Positions 29,028 to 38,110 of a stretch of DNA of 64,000 nt are shown here, piece after piece. The notes beneath the pieces were generated by a model. It saw only the letters and a program-made list of their open reading frames with translations. It did not search any database and had not been told where the DNA came from. Within the stretch, counting starts at the first letter, position 1, and each line of letters starts with the position of its first letter. The position numbers were made by a program, and so were the translations under genes. This stretch comes from Bradyrhizobium diazoefficiens. GTDB taxonomy: Bacteria > Pseudomonadota > Alphaproteobacteria > Rhizobiales > Xanthobacteraceae. The stretch is from positions 992,001-1,056,000 of the forward strand of contig NZ_JAENXS010000001.1 in the NCBI RefSeq assembly GCF_016612535.1, given 5' to 3'.

Positions 29028-29483
29028 ATGTCACTCACCGTTCGCTCCGTCACACGGCAGGATTACGATCAATGGCTGCCGCTGTGGGACGGCTACAACG
29101 CCTTTTACGGCCGTTCCGGGCCGACCGCGCTCTCGGGCGAGATCACGCGCGTGACCTGGCAGCGCTTCTTCGATGCCTACGAGCCGGTGCATGCGCTGGT
29201 CGCCGAGAGCGATGGCCGCCTGCTGGGGCTGACGCACTATCTGTTCCATCGCAGCACCACGGCAATCGAGCCGTCGTGCTATCTGCAGGATCTGTTCACG
29301 TCGGAGGCCGCGCGCGGCAAGGGCGTCGGCTCGGCACTCATCTACGGCGTCTATGAGCGCGCGAAGCTCGCAGGTGCGCCGCGCGTCTATTGGCAGACGC
29401 ATGAGACCAATGTCACCGCGCAGAGCCTCTACGACAAGGTCGCGGAACGCTCCGGTTTCATCGTCTATCGCAAGATCTTCTGA
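29028..29483 (+). CDS. GNAT family N-acetyltransferase
   Basis: A 151-residue acetyltransferase. The N terminus MSLTVRSVTRQDYDQWLPLWDGYNAFYGR is typical of a GNAT subfamily. The acetyl-CoA binding motif is CYLQDLFTSEAARGKGVGSALIY (ARGKGVGS loop) and the final helix has NVTAQSLYDKVAERSGFIVYRK. I start at ATG 29028; an in-frame extension of 20 residues upstream has no support. Substrate unknown. Confidence 0.9.
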   Translation: MSLTVRSVTRQDYDQWLPLWDGYNAFYGRSGPTALSGEITRVTWQRFFDAYEPVHALVAESDGRLLGLTHYLFHRSTTAIEPSCYLQDLFTSEAARGKGVGSALIYGVYERAKLAGAPRVYWQTHETNVTAQSLYDKVAERSGFIVYRKIF

Positions 29484-29499
29484 TCCAGGCTTGTATTTT

Positions 29500-29547
29500 G
29501 AGCATGATCTTTTTGGAAAACCGCTGCGCACTTTTCCGGCTCATGCT
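29500..29547. repeat. GAGCATGATC...TTTTCCGG-CTCATGCT repeat
   Basis: GAGCATGATCTTTTTGGAAAA-CCGCTGCGCACTTTTCCGGCTCATGCT is an imperfect inverted repeat. Its consensus is a very common element in Bradyrhizobium-like genomes (from memory). Confidence 0.7.
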
Positions 29548-29559
29548 GCCTGTGGATAA

Positions 29560-29690
29560 CTTTGCCTGTCACCCGCGCGTAACACTCGAGGACTAGGTTG
29601 CGCCTGCGTCTGATCAGGCCCCCCGTCACCGATCAAGCGCTCCAAGCGGTCCCCGTCAGTCGCCGCGTCTGACAGGGGCCGCATTTTTTT
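29560..29690 (+). ncRNA. Possible small RNA or attenuator ending in a terminator
   Basis: The stretch has a GATCAGGCCCCCC-GTCACCGATC segment and ends in a strong terminator, with no coding frame. Its 5' end, promoter and conservation are unknown. It may equally be only the 3' untranslated region of the GNAT gene. Weak call. Confidence 0.25.
29651..29690 (+). terminator. Rho-independent terminator upstream of the aldo/keto reductase
   Basis: Stem CCCCGTCAG / CTGACAGGGG with one bulged base, then GCCGCATTTTTTT with seven Ts at 29684-29690. It is oriented on the plus strand, 168 bases after the GNAT stop and 102 before the next start. Confidence 0.75.
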
Positions 29691-29791
29691 GTCCGCCGTT
29701 TCTTTCGGCATGGCTGCAACGCAGGCAAGTGCTTGCCGCTGCGACGCACCGCGGTCACAATGGCCCTGCTTTTCTCCTGACAGGACCTCCC

Positions 29792-30733
<942 letters not shown>

Positions 30734-30750
30734 CGTTTTGGCGCACGGCG

Positions 30751-31074
30751 CTACTTGGCGCCGCGCCCGACCGTCTGCATCACCTCGAAGCCTTCGAACT
30801 GGGGATGGCCGAGATAGAGCGGCTTGTTGTCGCCGGCCCGCTGATGCGCGGCACGAAACGCTTCCGACTTGGTCCAGGCGTCGAACGCCGCGTGATTGGC
30901 CCACACGGTGTGTGATGCATACAGCGTGTGGTCCTCGAGCTCGGGTCCGCGCAGCAGATGGAATTCGACGAAGCCCGGCACCTTGTCGAGATGGGTGTCG
31001 CGCGAGAGCCAGACCTGCTCGAAGTCGGACTCGGAGCCCTTGCTGACGCGGAAGCGGTTCATGGCGATGTACAT
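30751..31074 (-). CDS. IsdG/HmoA-type haem-degrading monooxygenase
   Basis: A 107-residue antibiotic-biosynthesis-monooxygenase fold protein. It starts MYIAMNRFRVSKGSE and ends with LYLGHPQFEGFEVMQT. Asn6, Trp67 and His77 fall at the positions of the catalytic Asn-Trp-His triad of staphylococcal IsdG, which strongly favours oxygen-dependent haem cleavage to release iron. Related Bradyrhizobium enzymes (HmuQ, HmuD) are known. It is not near a hmu haem uptake operon here. No Fur/Irr box was identified by eye. Confidence 0.85.
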   Translation of the reverse strand: MYIAMNRFRVSKGSESDFEQVWLSRDTHLDKVPGFVEFHLLRGPELEDHTLYASHTVWANHAAFDAWTKSEAFRAAHQRAGDNKPLYLGHPQFEGFEVMQTVGRGAK

Positions 31075-31107
31075 GGGTGGTCTCTCCTGATGCTCAGGCG
31101 ATCATGT

Positions 31108-31150
31108 CGTCATTCCGTGACGCGCCGCAAGGCGCGGGAACGGAATGACG
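31108..31150. repeat. CGTCATTCCG hairpin repeat
   Basis: CGTCATTCCGTGACGCGCC-GCAA-GGCGCGGGAACGGAATGACG is a near-perfect 19-bp stem with a GCAA tetraloop. It lies between the DUF1501 gene end and the haem monooxygenase gene. Probably a mobile intergenic palindrome. Confidence 0.75.
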
Positions 31151-31160
31151 GCGGCGGCTT

Positions 31161-32378
31161 CTAAGCCACCAGCCCCTTCATCGGCCTCGCTGCGGCGCTG
31201 TCCGGGAAGACTGTCTGGGCCAGCACCTGATCCGACAGGCCGAACTGACCCTGCAGCGCGCCCTTGATCACCGAGCGCAGATCGATGGTGGGCTTGAGAT
31301 CGCGGGCTTCATAGAGGTTGGCCGGCTTGAGGCCGGGCCAGTCGGAGATGACGCGGCCGCCCTTCACCGCGCCGCCGGCGAGCAGCGCGACGGTCGCCGT
31401 GCCGTGATCTGTGCCGTCGGTGCCGTTGATGCGCGCGGTGCGGCCGAATTCCGTGGCGACGACGACGACGGTGTCGCGCCAGCGCTCACCCAAGCCGCTC
31501 TCGAACTCGGCGAGCGCGCCGTCGAGACCGCCGAGCAGGAAGGCGAGGCGCCCGACCGGGCCGCCTTCATTGGCATGCGTATCCCAGCCGTCGAAAGCGA
31601 GTGCGGCGATGCGCGGACCGTCGTCGGCGGCCATCAGCTTGGCGGCGCCGCGCGCGACCTGCCGCATTTGCGCAACCGCATTGCCGGGCTTCGGCTTCAT
31701 CTCATCGCCGCTGGCGGCCTTCTCTAACTGCAGGCCTTGCGACAGCGCCGAGGCCAGTGCGGGATCGCGATGCCGATAGAGATCGACGAGGCGCATCGCG
31801 GTGTCGTCATCGGCCTGCGGCAGCGCCACCGGCGCCCAACCGACGGTCGGCGCATTGCCGCGCAGCACCAGCGGCGTGGTGGGGCCGACCGCAAGACCGC
31901 TCGACACGCGCTCGCCGCGCGGCAGCGCTTCGAGGGCGCGGTTGAGCCAGCCGGACTGCACGCGACCGGGACCGGCATAACCGCTCTCGAGCACGTCCTG
32001 GCCGTCGAAATGCGAGCGATCGCGATAGGGCGTCGCGACGGCATGGACCACCGCGGCATGCTGCGCGCGATACATGCGCGCAAATTCCGGCATCGACGGA
32101 TGCAGCGCGAAGAAGCCGTCGAGCATCAGCGCGGGATGCGCGCCATCCGCCGTGAGCGCGATCGATCCGTGCAGGCCGGCATAATCGGGATCGCCGATCG
32201 GCGCGACGGTGGCGAGCCCGTCGAGCGCACCGCGCAGGATCACCACGACCAGCCGGGGATCGCGTCCATCCGCGGCGCGCGCGAATTTCGGCAAATAAGC
32301 CCAGGCCGCGAAGGAGGCGCCGCCGAGCAGAAGGCCACGGCGCGAGGTGAGGAGCCGGTTTTCGACGCAGTCGATCAT
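31161..32378 (-). CDS. DUF1501 protein with Tat signal
   Basis: A 405-residue exported protein. The N terminus MIDCVENRLLTSRRGLLLGGASFAAWAYL contains a twin-arginine signal (SRRGLLLGG). The mature domain has VVILRGALDGLATVAPIGD, FDGQDVLESG and VVVATEFGRTARINGTDGTDHG, the metal-binding DUF1501 pattern related to the alkaline phosphatase/sulfatase fold. Three ATGs (32384, 32381, 32378) abut; AGAGGAG favours the third. The preceding DUF1800 stop overlaps these ATGs, so translation is coupled. This pair is widespread and its role unknown. Confidence 0.9.
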   Translation of the reverse strand: MIDCVENRLLTSRRGLLLGGASFAAWAYLPKFARAADGRDPRLVVVILRGALDGLATVAPIGDPDYAGLHGSIALTADGAHPALMLDGFFALHPSMPEFARMYRAQHAAVVHAVATPYRDRSHFDGQDVLESGYAGPGRVQSGWLNRALEALPRGERVSSGLAVGPTTPLVLRGNAPTVGWAPVALPQADDDTAMRLVDLYRHRDPALASALSQGLQLEKAASGDEMKPKPGNAVAQMRQVARGAAKLMAADDGPRIAALAFDGWDTHANEGGPVGRLAFLLGGLDGALAEFESGLGERWRDTVVVVATEFGRTARINGTDGTDHGTATVALLAGGAVKGGRVISDWPGLKPANLYEARDLKPTIDLRSVIKGALQGQFGLSDQVLAQTVFPDSAAARPMKGLVA

Positions 32379-32380
32379 CA

Positions 32381-33952
32381 TCATCTCCTCTGCAATTCCG
32401 GCGACATCAGCAACAACGCCAGTGCCTGCTGGCGCGATTCCGCGCGCTCGATGGTCCGCCGGGTTTCAACCGACGCCGCGTCGGCGGCGGCGAATTCCAG
32501 CAGATCGCGCGGATCGATGTTGTTGCCAAGCCGCGCGCCCATCTGCGAGGCGATATCGAGCCGGAGCTTGATGCCCTCCGGCGCGGCCCAGGCGGCGGCG
32601 GTGTCGGGAAAGCCGTTAGGCCCCGCGGGTGTCCACAAGGGCTGACCGAGCAGGTTCAGACTGTTGAGATAGAAGCCGGGATCCTCCGGCACGCGCGCGA
32701 GCAACCGGCCGCTCGCGACCAGGAAATCGTAAGGCGAGCGCATCTTGGTCAGCGGCGCCTGCCAGGCCTTGTTGGAATCGACCAGGGCCGTGGCGAGCGC
32801 CTTGAGGTCGCCGTCGGTCCTGACGAAGACATCGCGCAGCCGCGCAACCAGCGTCGGCGGCGGATCGTCGGCGATGAAGTGCCGGACAAATTTGGTGGCG
32901 ATGAAAGTCGCAGTCGAAGGATGCCGCGCGATGTCGGCCAGTGCAGCCTCGCCCTGCGCCAGGCCGGTCGCCTCATAGGTCTTGCCGAGCAGCGCTTGCG
33001 GCCCCGGCTGGTGCGCATTGGCGTTGAACGCGAATGAGCCGGGCGCCCCGAGCTGACCTTTGCGGCCGGCAAAAGTCCAGCCGGTGATGATGCGCGCGAG
33101 CGAGGTGACGTCCTCCTGCGTATAGCCGCCGCCGACGCCGAGCGTATGCAGCTCCATGATCTCGCGCGCGAGATTTTCGTTCAGCCCGCGCTTGCGGTTC
33201 TGGCCTGCGCGCGAATCCGGTCCGAGCGATTGCTGGTTGTCGAGGAAGAACAGCATCGCCGGATGCTGCTCGACCGCTTTCAGCATGTCGGCGAAGCGGC
33301 CGAGCACGTGCGGACGGATCGCCTCGCGCTCGAACGCGCCGGCCCACATCCGCGCCAGCTCGCCCTTGCTCGCGGAGATGCAGAAATGATTGGACCAGAA
33401 CGCCACCAGGCGCTCGGTGAAGCCGCAATCAGCCATCATCGCGCGCTGCAACCGCGCCAGGGCCTCGGCGCGAAAGGTATTCTGGATTACGTTGAGGGGT
33501 TGCGGCGACGGCTTTGCGGCAACCGGCGCGGCGGCATTGGGCTGCATGCCGTCGGGCTTCATCGCAGCGTCGGCGGGCTTGTTGTCGGCAGGTTTTGCCT
33601 CGGCCATCTGGCCGGCGATCTCGGTCGCGACCATATTCAGCGAGAGATTGCGGCGCAGCCCTGGCTTCTGATCGGCCGGCGCCTGCGGAGGCGCTTCAGC
33701 GGGCGTGGCGGCCTTGGCTGCCTCGCGCGCCTGCTTGACCTGGTCCTGATAGGCGAACACGGCCTGACCGAGCTGCGGCGTCGATTGCAGGCCCGGCGCC
33801 TCCAGCAGCACGCCTGAGGGGCGCGCCAGTTCCGCCTTGACGAAGCCTCGGGGATCGGAGGCCGCATTGATGAGATCGCCGGATGCTCCGCCGCGGGCGC
33901 CGAAGCCGAAGCGGTTCAGCGCGACGAGGGCGGCTTGCGAATCGCGGGCCAT
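32381..33952 (-). CDS. DUF1800 protein
   Basis: A 523-residue mostly helical protein. MARDSQAALVALNRFGFGARGG and the later segments LVAFWSNHFCISASKGELARMWAGAF, ENLAREIMELHTLGVGGGYTQEDVTSLARIITGW and SPYDFLVASGRLL are typical of DUF1800. A low-complexity Ala/Pro/Lys stretch (about residues 75-150) is inserted early in the domain. No classical signal peptide is visible, although family members are often exported. It is the first gene of a pair, translationally coupled with DUF1501. Molecular function unknown. Confidence 0.88.
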   Translation of the reverse strand: MARDSQAALVALNRFGFGARGGASGDLINAASDPRGFVKAELARPSGVLLEAPGLQSTPQLGQAVFAYQDQVKQAREAAKAATPAEAPPQAPADQKPGLRRNLSLNMVATEIAGQMAEAKPADNKPADAAMKPDGMQPNAAAPVAAKPSPQPLNVIQNTFRAEALARLQRAMMADCGFTERLVAFWSNHFCISASKGELARMWAGAFEREAIRPHVLGRFADMLKAVEQHPAMLFFLDNQQSLGPDSRAGQNRKRGLNENLAREIMELHTLGVGGGYTQEDVTSLARIITGWTFAGRKGQLGAPGSFAFNANAHQPGPQALLGKTYEATGLAQGEAALADIARHPSTATFIATKFVRHFIADDPPPTLVARLRDVFVRTDGDLKALATALVDSNKAWQAPLTKMRSPYDFLVASGRLLARVPEDPGFYLNSLNLLGQPLWTPAGPNGFPDTAAAWAAPEGIKLRLDIASQMGARLGNNIDPRDLLEFAAADAASVETRRTIERAESRQQALALLLMSPELQRR

Positions 33953-34066
33953 CGATGTGTCCTTCGCACGTTGCCAACCGCTTCCCTGGTCTGCGTGCGG
34001 CGTCTAATATACCGCAGCGACAGATGAACCCGACATGAAAATGACGGCAAAGCTTCGACGTAAATC

Positions 34067-34267
34067 ATGACAAATCCGAAAGAAATCACGCTCACGCAAC
34101 CGGCCCCGCGCCGCCTCGCCTGTTCCCGGTGCGGCACCGAATTCGGCTGCGGGCTGTCGGCGGACTGCTGGTGCGCCGAGGAAGCGGCGCGCCTGCCGAT
34201 GCCCGTCGATCACGAGGACTGCCGGTGCCGGAATTGTCTGCGCGAGGCGGCGGAAGCGGCGAAGTAG
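34067..34267 (+). CDS. Cysteine-rich CWC family protein
   Basis: A 66-residue protein with nine cysteines in its C-terminal two-thirds: CSRCGTEFGCG, DCWC, DCRCRNC. The CWC tripeptide and spacing match the small Cys_rich_CWC family, predicted to bind zinc or another metal. The N terminus (MTNPKEITLTQPAPRRLA) is hydrophilic with no signal, so it is probably cytoplasmic. It is divergent from the DUF1800 gene. Function unknown; family assignment by pattern. Confidence 0.8.
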   Translation: MTNPKEITLTQPAPRRLACSRCGTEFGCGLSADCWCAEEAARLPMPVDHEDCRCRNCLREAAEAAK

Positions 34268-34511
34268 CCTCAGCGCTCGTGGCGTATTGACGTCGCTCTT
34301 AGACTTCCATGTGGCTTGCGGGCGGGAACCCGCAATTTCGTAACATCTCTGTCGCGTCCATCTCTGTTGCGTCGTTACAAGCATGATCGCGCCGGTCTCG
34401 GCGGCGCTGGGAGCCGCGATAAATGAGGTAGAGCGTGACATTTCAGTCACCTCAAACAGGCGAGACTTTTGCTAGTTTTTCTACCTGAGATTTTATCGTT
34501 GGGGATTTTTC

Positions 34512-35336
34512 ATGGCACAGACCGGCTTCATCAGATTTGCGCTGCTGGCCGCTATGGGCGGAATGCTGTCAGTCACTGCCGCGTCGGCGGCCGACATGCG
34601 GGCACCTGTCTACAAGGCCGCCCCGGCGGTCGCGCCGTTCAGCTGGACCGGTTTCTACGTCGGCGGGACGGCCGGTGCGGGTTGGACCAAGGCCGATCCG
34701 AGTCTCAGCATCGTGAATGGGGCGTCTCCGCTGTATCTCCCGGCCGACATTCCCGGCCTGAGTGCACTTGGTTCACCAGGCCTGTCGGCCACCAATGCGA
34801 TCGTCGGCGCCAAGGCCGGGTACAATCAGCAATGGGGCAGCTTCGTCGCCGGGCTCGAAGGCGACATTTCGTGGTTCCACTTCAACAAGACAGCCGCAAC
34901 GGCCGGCAATCCGTTCCTGGCCTTCGGCGCCGGCTCCGCGGCATTCTCCACCAGCGTCTCGACCAACTGGCTTGCGACTATTCGCCCACGCCTCGGCTAT
35001 GCGGTCAACACGGCGCTGTTCTACGTCACCGGCGGTCTCGCCGTCGGCGACGTCAAATATTCGAACACCTATGTGGGCTTCTCGCCGCGCGGGGCCGGCT
35101 TCGAATTCGAGGCCGCCGCCGTGAGCCAGACCCGGGTCGGTTGGACTGTTGGCGCCGGCGTCGACTATGCGGTCACCCCGCACTGGGTGCTGAGCGCGGA
35201 GTACCTGCATGTCGACCTCGGCTCCGTCTCGACCTCCGGCCTGGTCACGACCGGCAACCTCAACACCGCCACCTTCAACGTCTCGACCAAGCTGCACAGC
35301 GACATCGGGCGCGTCGGCCTCGCCTACAAGTTCTGA
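34512..35336 (+). CDS. Outer-membrane beta-barrel protein (Omp25/Omp31-like)
   Basis: A 274-residue exported porin-like barrel. The signal peptide is MAQTGFIRFALLAAMGGMLSVTAASA, then ADMRAPVYKAAPAVAPFSWTGFYVGGTAGAGW (first strand). VGAKAGYNQQWGSFVAGLEGDISW, IRPRLGYAVNTALFYVTGGLAVGDV, VGWTVGAGVDYAVTPHWVLSAEYL and a terminal GRVGLAYKF follow, ending in the Phe assembly signal. This is the third porin-like gene in the window and the best example of the Omp25/Omp31 pattern. GGGGATTTTTC gives the ribosome site. Confidence 0.9.
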   Translation: MAQTGFIRFALLAAMGGMLSVTAASAADMRAPVYKAAPAVAPFSWTGFYVGGTAGAGWTKADPSLSIVNGASPLYLPADIPGLSALGSPGLSATNAIVGAKAGYNQQWGSFVAGLEGDISWFHFNKTAATAGNPFLAFGAGSAAFSTSVSTNWLATIRPRLGYAVNTALFYVTGGLAVGDVKYSNTYVGFSPRGAGFEFEAAAVSQTRVGWTVGAGVDYAVTPHWVLSAEYLHVDLGSVSTSGLVTTGNLNTATFNVSTKLHSDIGRVGLAYKF

Positions 35337-35399
35337 CGCAAAGCCGCACGACGGGACGTCGGGCTATGCCTCCGGCTAACCCCACCGCCCTGCGATCAG

Positions 35400-36095
35400 C
35401 TAAATCGGAAACCCCGGCGACTTTCGCGCCATGCCGTCGAACGCGTCGAGCAGTTTTTCGCGCCATGCATAAACCGGATCATCGGCCTCGAGCAGCTTGA
35501 ACGGGCTCACCACGCGCGCCCATTGGAAGCCGCCGAACACGATGTAGTCGGCATAGTTCGGCGCGCTGCCGCCGATGAAGGGCTGCGTCTTGAACGTCTG
35601 CCGCATCACTTCCAGCGACTTGCGGAACGCGACAATGCCGGTGTCGCGGCTGGCCTGGACTTCTTCCAGGGACTTGCCGAACCGCGCCTCGCGCGACTGG
35701 CGGAAATAGGTGGCGTCGACCTCGGCGAGATTCTTTGGGATGTCGGCGATGATCAGTGGAAAAATGCCGCCGACGATGGCGATGTCGCCCCATGCATTGA
35801 GCATGCGCGCCATGGCGCGGCCGCCCTCGCCGCCGAACAGCGACGCCCGGTCCGGAAAATTGTCTTCGAGATAGTTCGCGATCGCCCAGGAATCGACCAC
35901 CGGTTCGTCATGATGCAGCAGCACCGGCACCTTCTCTGAGCCGTGCGGCGCGATCGTGCTCTTCTCGGTGAAGCGCCAGGGCAGCGATTCCGCCGTCAGC
36001 CCCTTATGCGCCAGCGCCATCCGCGTGCGCCAGCAATAGGGGCTGAAGGGACGCGCGGCGTCGGTGCCGACGAGTTCGAAGAGTTTGAGCGACAT
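35400..36095 (-). CDS. Glutathione S-transferase, beta-etherase-like
   Basis: A 231-residue GST whose N terminus MSLKLFELVGTDAARPFSPYCWRTRMALAHKGL resembles the LigE/LigF beta-etherase branch (SPYxWRTKxALxHKG). It continues with KVPVLLHHDEPVVDSWAIANYLEDNFP. The C-terminal domain ends YADYIVFGGFQWARVVSPFKL. Beta-etherases cleave lignin-type aryl ethers with glutathione; whether this one does is inference from the N-terminal motif only. I start at 36095; upstream in-frame sequence is repeat-derived. Confidence 0.85.
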   Translation of the reverse strand: MSLKLFELVGTDAARPFSPYCWRTRMALAHKGLTAESLPWRFTEKSTIAPHGSEKVPVLLHHDEPVVDSWAIANYLEDNFPDRASLFGGEGGRAMARMLNAWGDIAIVGGIFPLIIADIPKNLAEVDATYFRQSREARFGKSLEEVQASRDTGIVAFRKSLEVMRQTFKTQPFIGGSAPNYADYIVFGGFQWARVVSPFKLLEADDPVYAWREKLLDAFDGMARKSPGFPI

Positions 36096-36144
36096 GGCAA
36101 GTGTTCCGTCATTATGGAAGCAACCGTGTACAACAATTTCAGTC

Positions 36145-36226
36145 GTCGTGCCCGGGCTTGTCCCGGGCATCCACGTCTTCCCTACGCGCGGCAACGCGTG
36201 ATGGCCGGGACAAGCCGGCCATCACG
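36145..36226. repeat. CCCGGGCTTGTCCCGGGCATCCACG repeat, copy 2
   Basis: Arms CTTGTCCCGGGCATCCACG and ACGCGTGATGGCCGGGACAAG pair imperfectly. It is the same family as 9013-9092. It lies between the two GST genes and would separate their transcripts. Confidence 0.8.
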
Positions 36227-36238
36227 GAGAAATTGAAC

Positions 36239-36946
36239 TTATCGCACCACCGACGCCGTCTGCCCGAACAGAATCTTGCGCTCCTCGTCGGTGCGGATCG
36301 CGGGCTTGCCGAAGTTCGGATTGATCTCTTTCGCCAGCGCGTAGGCGCGCTCGGTGGCGGGACGGGCGCGGATGGCCTCCAACCAGCGCTTCAGATGCGG
36401 GAAGTCGTCGATGTTCTGGCCCTGATTGGCATGGCCCACCACCCAGGGGTAGGACGCCATGTCGGCGATCGAATAGTCGCCGGCGACGAATTCGCGATCG
36501 GCGAGACGCTTGTTGAGCACGCCGTAGAGGCGATTGGTCTCGTTGACGTAGCGGTCGATCGCGTAAGGAATCTTCTCCTGCGCATAATTGCGGAAGTGAT
36601 GGTTCTGGCCGGCCATCGGGCCGAGGCCGCCCATCTGCCAGAAAACCCACTGAATGACGTCGTAATGCGCGTAGAGATCGGTCGGGAGAAACCGGCCGGT
36701 CTTCTCGGCGAGATAGAGCAGCATGGCGCCGGATTCGAACATCGACAGCGGCTTGGCGCCGCCTTTCGGTTCGTGATCGACCATTGCCGGAATGCGGTTG
36801 TTCGGCGCGACGGCCAGGAACTCGGGCTTGAATTGCTCGCCCTTGCCGATGTTGATCGGGATCACCTTGTAGTTCAGGCCGGTCTCCTCGAGGAACATCG
36901 TGATCTTGTGGCCGTTCGGCGTGGTCCAATAATACAGATCGATCAT
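36239..36946 (-). CDS. Glutathione-dependent disulfide-bond oxidoreductase, YfcG/YghU type GST
   Basis: A 235-residue GST-fold protein beginning MIDLYYWTTPNGHKITMFLEE. The TPNGHK motif is diagnostic of the YfcG/YghU branch, which binds two glutathiones or GSSG and reduces small disulfides. VAPNNRIPAMVDHEPKGG holds the cis-Pro, and FESGAMLLYLAEKTGRF the GSH-binding residues. The C-terminal domain has DYSIADMASYPWVVGHANQG. Start at 36946; the 11-residue extension to 36979 lacks a good ribosome site. Separated from the next GST by a repeat. Confidence 0.9.
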   Translation of the reverse strand: MIDLYYWTTPNGHKITMFLEETGLNYKVIPINIGKGEQFKPEFLAVAPNNRIPAMVDHEPKGGAKPLSMFESGAMLLYLAEKTGRFLPTDLYAHYDVIQWVFWQMGGLGPMAGQNHHFRNYAQEKIPYAIDRYVNETNRLYGVLNKRLADREFVAGDYSIADMASYPWVVGHANQGQNIDDFPHLKRWLEAIRARPATERAYALAKEINPNFGKPAIRTDEERKILFGQTASVVR

Positions 36947-37053
36947 GGCTGGATGTCCCGGGCTGGAAGGTTTTCGCAAGAAGATGCGGCTGCATGAAGC
37001 TCGCGCCGGGCCCGCCTCAAGTCAATGGTCTTGCCAATGACGGGCGCGTGAGG

Positions 37054-37284
37054 TCATCGCCCGTGCGCGCGCAACAGCCTCTCGCCATCCGCGGTCACCG
37101 CGATGGTCAGGCCGATGCCCGGCAGCGTCTCGCGCGCGACGAACCCGCGATCCGCGGCGTCCTCCCAGATCGTGAGACGCGGGCAGGAGGTCTTCCAGGT
37201 CGAGATCACCTCGGCATAGGCGCGCGGCTCGCGCGCGACCCATTCGACGAAGTCCAGCACCAGCGGGTCGGCCGTCTCGCTCAT
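37054..37284 (-). CDS. Small hypothetical protein coupled to the TauE-like permease
   Basis: A 76-residue soluble protein starting MSETADPLVLDFVEWVAREP, with AYAEVISTWKTSCPRLTIWEDA and a C-terminal IGLTIAVTADGERLLRAHG that looks like a winged-helix tail (GLVxxxxxGxTLxxxLT type). The ATG overlaps the permease stop codon (ATGA), so it is translated with that gene. It may be a small DNA-binding or accessory protein, but this rests on shape only. Confidence 0.7.
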   Translation of the reverse strand: MSETADPLVLDFVEWVAREPRAYAEVISTWKTSCPRLTIWEDAADRGFVARETLPGIGLTIAVTADGERLLRAHGR

Positions 37285-38060
37285 TGCAAACCTCCCTTGT
37301 CGAAGGCAGCCAGTACCGGCGTGCGAAGCAGCAACCAGCCGCCATAGGCGATGTAGTAGCAGGCAATGGTGGTAATCAGCTTGTTCGACCAGGCAATGAA
37401 TTGCTGGTCGGTCATGGCTTCGAGCAGGCGCCGCGCCAGCGTGGTGCCGAACATCGAGGCGAGAATCGCGACGCCGGCAAGCACGGGATCGAGCGTGGCG
37501 GCCTGGTCGATCACGCCGCCGAAATAGATCAGCTTGGTGAAGTGGCTGACGAGCTGGCACATCGCTTTGGTCGCCACTTTCTCGCGCCGGCCGAAATTGC
37601 CACCGAGGAAGAAGGTGTCGAGCAGCGGTCCGGAGACGCCGGTCATCAGCATCAAGCCCATGCAGATCGTGCCATAGGCGGTGCCCTGCCAGAGGCTATC
37701 GGGATCAGGCTTGATATTCGAAGGCAGCAGCCGCGCCATGAACGGCGTGGCACCCAGCAAGAACAACGCCGTCGGCTTGTCCGGCACGTAGCGGGTGAGC
37801 GACCACGCCCCGAGCGCGATGGCAGCGCCGACCATATAATTCGCGACCGGCCGCCAGCGGATATGCGCCCGCCACAGCAGGGCGCGCCAGCCGTTCGAGG
37901 CCATCTGCGTGATCGCATGCAGCACCATCGCGGTCGGCAGCGGCATCAAGGCCAGCAACACGCCGATCAGGATCAGCCCGCCCGCCATGCCGAACAGCCC
38001 CGACAAGAATGCAGTGGCGACCATCAGCAATCCAAGGGCAGCGATCATAATTGATGTCAC
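37281..38060 (-). CDS. TauE/SafE family membrane permease
   Basis: A 259-residue membrane protein with about eight hydrophobic segments. MIAALGLLMVATAFLSGLFGMAGGLILIGVLL is the typical first repeat of the TauE/SafE family (GxGGGxxxxP-like loop), and ILASMFGTTLARRLLEAMTDQQF the second. Members export sulfite, sulfoacetate or related organic anions, or import small acids. GTG 38060 has GGAG nine bases upstream; ATG 38047 is possible. It is coupled to the small gene downstream. The nearby LysR gene may regulate it (inference). Confidence 0.85.
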   Translation of the reverse strand: MTSIMIAALGLLMVATAFLSGLFGMAGGLILIGVLLALMPLPTAMVLHAITQMASNGWRALLWRAHIRWRPVANYMVGAAIALGAWSLTRYVPDKPTALFLLGATPFMARLLPSNIKPDPDSLWQGTAYGTICMGLMLMTGVSGPLLDTFFLGGNFGRREKVATKAMCQLVSHFTKLIYFGGVIDQAATLDPVLAGVAILASMFGTTLARRLLEAMTDQQFIAWSNKLITTIACYYIAYGGWLLLRTPVLAAFDKGGLQ

Positions 38061-38110
38061 GAAGGAATTCTCCGGTGGTGGGCGCGTAAGGGGCGCAAGC
38101 TGCTTCGCTC

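Larger units (their letters stand above)
29484..29791. other. 308-base intergenic stretch with repeat and terminator
   Basis: It holds a GAGCATGATC-type repeat (29500-29547), a stretch of unique sequence (29560-29650), and a hairpin plus T7 tract at 29651-29690. No protein gene is supported. The unique part plus terminator could be a small RNA (see findings). Confidence 0.6.

Noticed and set aside
29500..29547. Small regulatory RNA at the GAGCATGATC element
   Set aside because: The sequence matches a dispersed repeat common in the genus, so the hairpin alone is not evidence of a specific RNA.
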